Shown: positions 62,127 to 64,000 of the stretch, piece after piece
Position numbering within the stretch: position 1 is the stretch's first letter
Layout of the letters: the number at the start of each line of letters is the position of its first letter
DNA from: Desulfogranum mediterraneum DSM 13871
GTDB taxonomy: Bacteria > Desulfobacterota > Desulfobulbia > Desulfobulbales > Desulfobulbaceae
Direction of reading: 5' to 3'
NCBI RefSeq assembly: GCF_000429965.1
Contig: NZ_AUCW01000024.1
Coordinates: forward strand, 1-64,000
Length of the DNA stretch: 64,000 bases
Translations under genes and position numbers: made by a program
The notes under the pieces: generated by a model
The model's database searches: none
Seen by the model: only the letters and a program-made list of their open reading frames with translations
Told to the model about the DNA's origin: nothing

Positions 62127-62864
62127 CTAGGCCATCAGCTCCTCAGAGAGGATGACCGCCTCGGCAATTTCGGCCATGGGGCGTCGCGAGTCCATACTCT
62201 TCTTCTGGATCCAGCGGTAGGCCTCATCATTGGTCATCTTGCCGCGGCTGTGGATGATCTCCTTGGCCCGGTCGACCAGTTTCCTGGTCTCCAGCTCTTC
62301 GCGAATGACGCTGGCCTCAATGGCCAACCTGGTATTATGGATGGCCAGGGCTGCCTGGTTGGCGACCATGGTGACCAGGTTGGTTTCGGACTCCGGAAAG
62401 AGGTGTTTCCTGTCGGTAAAACAGTTGAGTACGCCGATGACGCCATCGGTACCGATCTTCATCGGCACCCCTACCATGGAGACCAGACCTAAGGCTGCGG
62501 CCATCTCTTTTTCCTTGAACATGGGCTCCTGAAGAACGTCCCGGATCAGCAGCGGGCGCTGGGTAGAGGCCACGTAGCCCACCACTCCCTCGTCCATCCG
62601 CAGGACCCGGTCATGGACATAGGCCTGATCAATGGCCTGGGTAGCCTTGAGGCGGATGATCTTTTCCTTCTTGCCTTCCTCGATTAACCAGAGGGAGCAG
62701 ATTTCCACCCCTGTGACCCGGGCAGTGACCATGACGATCAACTTTAAGATGTCGTCCAGGTAGTGATCAGAGGTGAGCACCTGGTTGATCTCCAGGAGGG
62801 CAGAGAAATATTTTTTATATATTGTCGGGGAGTTGGCGTATTTGTTTTCGCAAGGTTCTAGCAT
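62127..62864 (-). CDS. GAF-ANTAR two-domain transcription antiterminator
   Basis: 245 residues from ATG 62864. A GAF sensor domain (about 25-170) has LDDILKLIVMVTARVTGVEI, DEGVVGYVASTQRPLLIRDV and the hydrophobic ligand-pocket segment SMVGVPMKIGTDGVIGVL. The C-terminal ANTAR domain (about 185-240) has LETRKLVDRAKEIIHSRGKM and RWIQKKSMDSRRPMAEIAEA, the RNA-binding helices that bind hexaloop hairpins to stop termination. A longer reading to 63122 is rejected because a good promoter (62917-62945) lies inside it. It is directly upstream of, and on the same strand as, the glutamate synthase gene. Confidence 0.88.
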   Translation of the reverse strand: MLEPCENKYANSPTIYKKYFSALLEINQVLTSDHYLDDILKLIVMVTARVTGVEICSLWLIEEGKKEKIIRLKATQAIDQAYVHDRVLRMDEGVVGYVASTQRPLLIRDVLQEPMFKEKEMAAALGLVSMVGVPMKIGTDGVIGVLNCFTDRKHLFPESETNLVTMVANQAALAIHNTRLAIEASVIREELETRKLVDRAKEIIHSRGKMTNDEAYRWIQKKSMDSRRPMAEIAEAVILSEELMA

Positions 62865-63378
62865 GTCGTCAGGGGCTGTTTTGGCTTTGAGGATAGATGT
62901 TGTAAGTGACACTAATTTTATATTAAAAAAATAGTGTAAAGACAAATCAATTGTGTCGATGTGGCTGCTCCTGAAGGCATGTTTTTTCTCAGCAGGGAAT
63001 GGGGCGGCCGCCTTTACAGCCATGCTTGACAGGCAGGGGGGCCTGAACGAGAGGGGTGAGCGGTGCAGCTCAGCTATGGCCGGGGCCGGAGTGGACAAAC
63101 AACCTTGAACTGCTGCAATCATTAATGGTAAGCTGGAGCAGCCTTGGGCAGGGTAGCGCGGCGCGCTTGTCTTTCCGCTGGAGTGACGACCCCGGTGGTC
63201 GGGTTCTGAGCAATGTTGATGCTTGCCGCGTGGTGCTTAGTCCCGGAGAAAATCCTGAACATTGGCTGGAGATGGGATGGCGTATCGATCAGTTGCGACA
63301 CCTGTCTGAACAATAAACCAGGGGATCTTGAAAAATCTCATTTTTCAAGGTGACCTTTAATCAAGGAGCCTGCCGCTC
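62865..63378. other. region between GAF-ANTAR gene and esterase, with possible nitroreductase remnant
   Basis: About 515 bases. The ANTAR gene's promoter lies at its left end. A plus-strand frame (63056-63316) ends VVLSPGENPEHWLEMGWRID, which recalls part of Acg-like nitroreductases, but it lacks a ribosome binding site and most of the protein. A hairpin cttgaaaaa/tttttcaag (63327-63349) follows, just before the esterase. Confidence 0.4.
62917..62945 (-). promoter_or_regulatory. promoter of the GAF-ANTAR gene
   Basis: On the minus strand TTGTCT (62940-62945), a 17-base spacer and TATAAA (62917-62922), leaving a leader of about 45 bases before ATG 62864. It decides against the longer upstream start. 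Confidence 0.6.
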
Positions 63379-64000
63379 ATGTCCCTTTTGCCTGCCATTG
63401 AACTGGAAACCCATCCCAATCCCGATGCCGCCGTGATCTGGCTCCATGGACTGGGAGCAGATGGCAACGATTTTGCCCCTATCATTCCGGAGCTGCAGCT
63501 GCCGCCCGAGTTGAAGATCCGCTTTATCTTTCCCCATGCCCCCCAGATCCCGGTGACGGTGAACGGCGGCTATGTGATGCCGGCCTGGTTTGATATCCTC
63601 CAGATGGATATCGACCGCCAGGTGGATACGGTCCAGTTGCTCGCCTCTGCCGACAAGGTTCAGGGCCTGATTGAACGGGAAGAGGAGCGGGGTATCGCCA
63701 GTGAGCGGATCATCCTGGCCGGTTTTTCCCAGGGCGGCGCCGTGGCCTACCAGCTTGCCCTGAGCTATCCCCATGCCCTGGGCGGCCTCCTGGCCATGTC
63801 CACCTACTTTGCCACCAGTGCCACCATTCAGCGTGACCAGGCCAATCAGGAGATCCCCATCGAAATCCAGCATGGCAGCCAGGATCCGGTGGTCCCCGAG
63901 GCCCTGGGGCTCAAGGCCGGAGAAGAACTTACCCGTCTGGGCTACCGGGTCAACTACCGTTCCTATCCCATGGAGCACAGTGTCTGCCCTCAACAGGTAG
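63379..64000 (+). CDS. carboxylesterase/phospholipase-type alpha/beta hydrolase (cut by window edge)
   Basis: About 207 codons reading off the right edge. AAVIWLHGLGADGNDFAPII is the oxyanion region and ILAGFSQGGAVAYQLAL the nucleophile elbow (GFSQGG) of the YpfH/carboxylesterase 2 group. IEIQHGSQDPVVPEALGL carries the Asp, and MEHSVCPQQV the His at the edge. Aaggag lies about ten bases before the ATG. Soluble, cytoplasmic. Broad esterase; substrate unknown. Confidence 0.88.
   Translation, partial: MSLLPAIELETHPNPDAAVIWLHGLGADGNDFAPIIPELQLPPELKIRFIFPHAPQIPVTVNGGYVMPAWFDILQMDIDRQVDTVQLLASADKVQGLIEREEERGIASERIILAGFSQGGAVAYQLALSYPHALGGLLAMSTYFATSATIQRDQANQEIPIEIQHGSQDPVVPEALGLKAGEELTRLGYRVNYRSYPMEHSVCPQQV

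Noticed and set aside
62865-63122. 86-residue N-terminal extension of the GAF-ANTAR protein
   Set aside because: A good promoter (62917-62945) lies inside it and the extension has no domain character.

Overview
The window reads as a bacterial chromosome segment, probably from a sulfate-reducer-like member of the Desulfobacterota (Desulfobulbales-type). This is inferred from a futalosine-type menaquinone operon with an aminofutalosine deaminase, two PEP-CTERM proteins, an archaeal-type FMN glutamate synthase, a small dihaem c-type cytochrome, a PEP-synthase regulatory kinase and a moderately high G+C content. No rRNA was seen, and the single tRNA does not fix the taxonomy.

Layout. 1-1.5 kb is mobile-element debris: an IS5-type transposase cut by the window edge, a small ribbon-helix-helix-like protein and a tyrosine recombinase broken by a stop codon. 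1.5-6.3 kb holds a CBS protein, a DUF2784 membrane protein, a periplasmic protein-isoaspartate methyltransferase and a large membrane protein with a spermidine-synthase-like domain. 6.6-7.7 kb is a frameshifted YadA-like adhesin containing a three-copy 7-bp repeat. 8-14.6 kb is a complete TetR-regulated RND efflux operon (regulator, adaptor, pump, outer-membrane factor). 14.9-19.2 kb is a MacAB-like ABC exporter on the opposite strand. 19.6-24 kb has a PEP-CTERM protein, a TPR-methyltransferase and rtcA. 24.5-28.6 kb is a VWA lipoprotein divergent from a sigma-like/anti-sigma-like pair. 28.9-29.7 kb is a strongly decayed second RND pump. 29.8-34.7 kb pairs a GH17-GT2 beta-glucan synthase with an LTA-synthase-like phosphoglycerol transferase. 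35-40.3 kb has a second PEP-CTERM protein, tRNA-Glu, a flavoprotein reductase, malQ and a sigma-70 factor.

40.3-47.8 kb is the menaquinone operon (mqnE, mqnC, deaminase, mqnA, menG/ubiE, ubiX, UbiA-type prenyltransferase, DUF3108 protein). The genes are tightly spaced and account for much of the futalosine route; the MqnB, MqnD and UbiD-type steps must be encoded elsewhere. 47.8-55.1 kb holds two small heat-shock proteins, purC, a dCMP deaminase group, a TerC protein and a group with a geranylgeranyl-reductase-like flavoprotein, a dihaem cytochrome and PSRP. 55.4-64 kb holds pepN, a hexapeptide acyltransferase, an unusual RAD55-XRE-cupin protein, an FMN glutamate synthase, a GAF-ANTAR regulator and an esterase cut by the right edge.

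The observation I find most worth following is at 61.75-62.9 kb. The GAF-ANTAR gene lies directly upstream of, and on the same strand as, the glutamate synthase gene. The roughly 180-base leader of that gene contains a hexaloop hairpin of the kind ANTAR proteins bind, followed by an intrinsic-terminator-like hairpin with eight Us. This suggests nitrogen-related transcription attenuation. All functional calls come from reading translated sequence; no database search was run.
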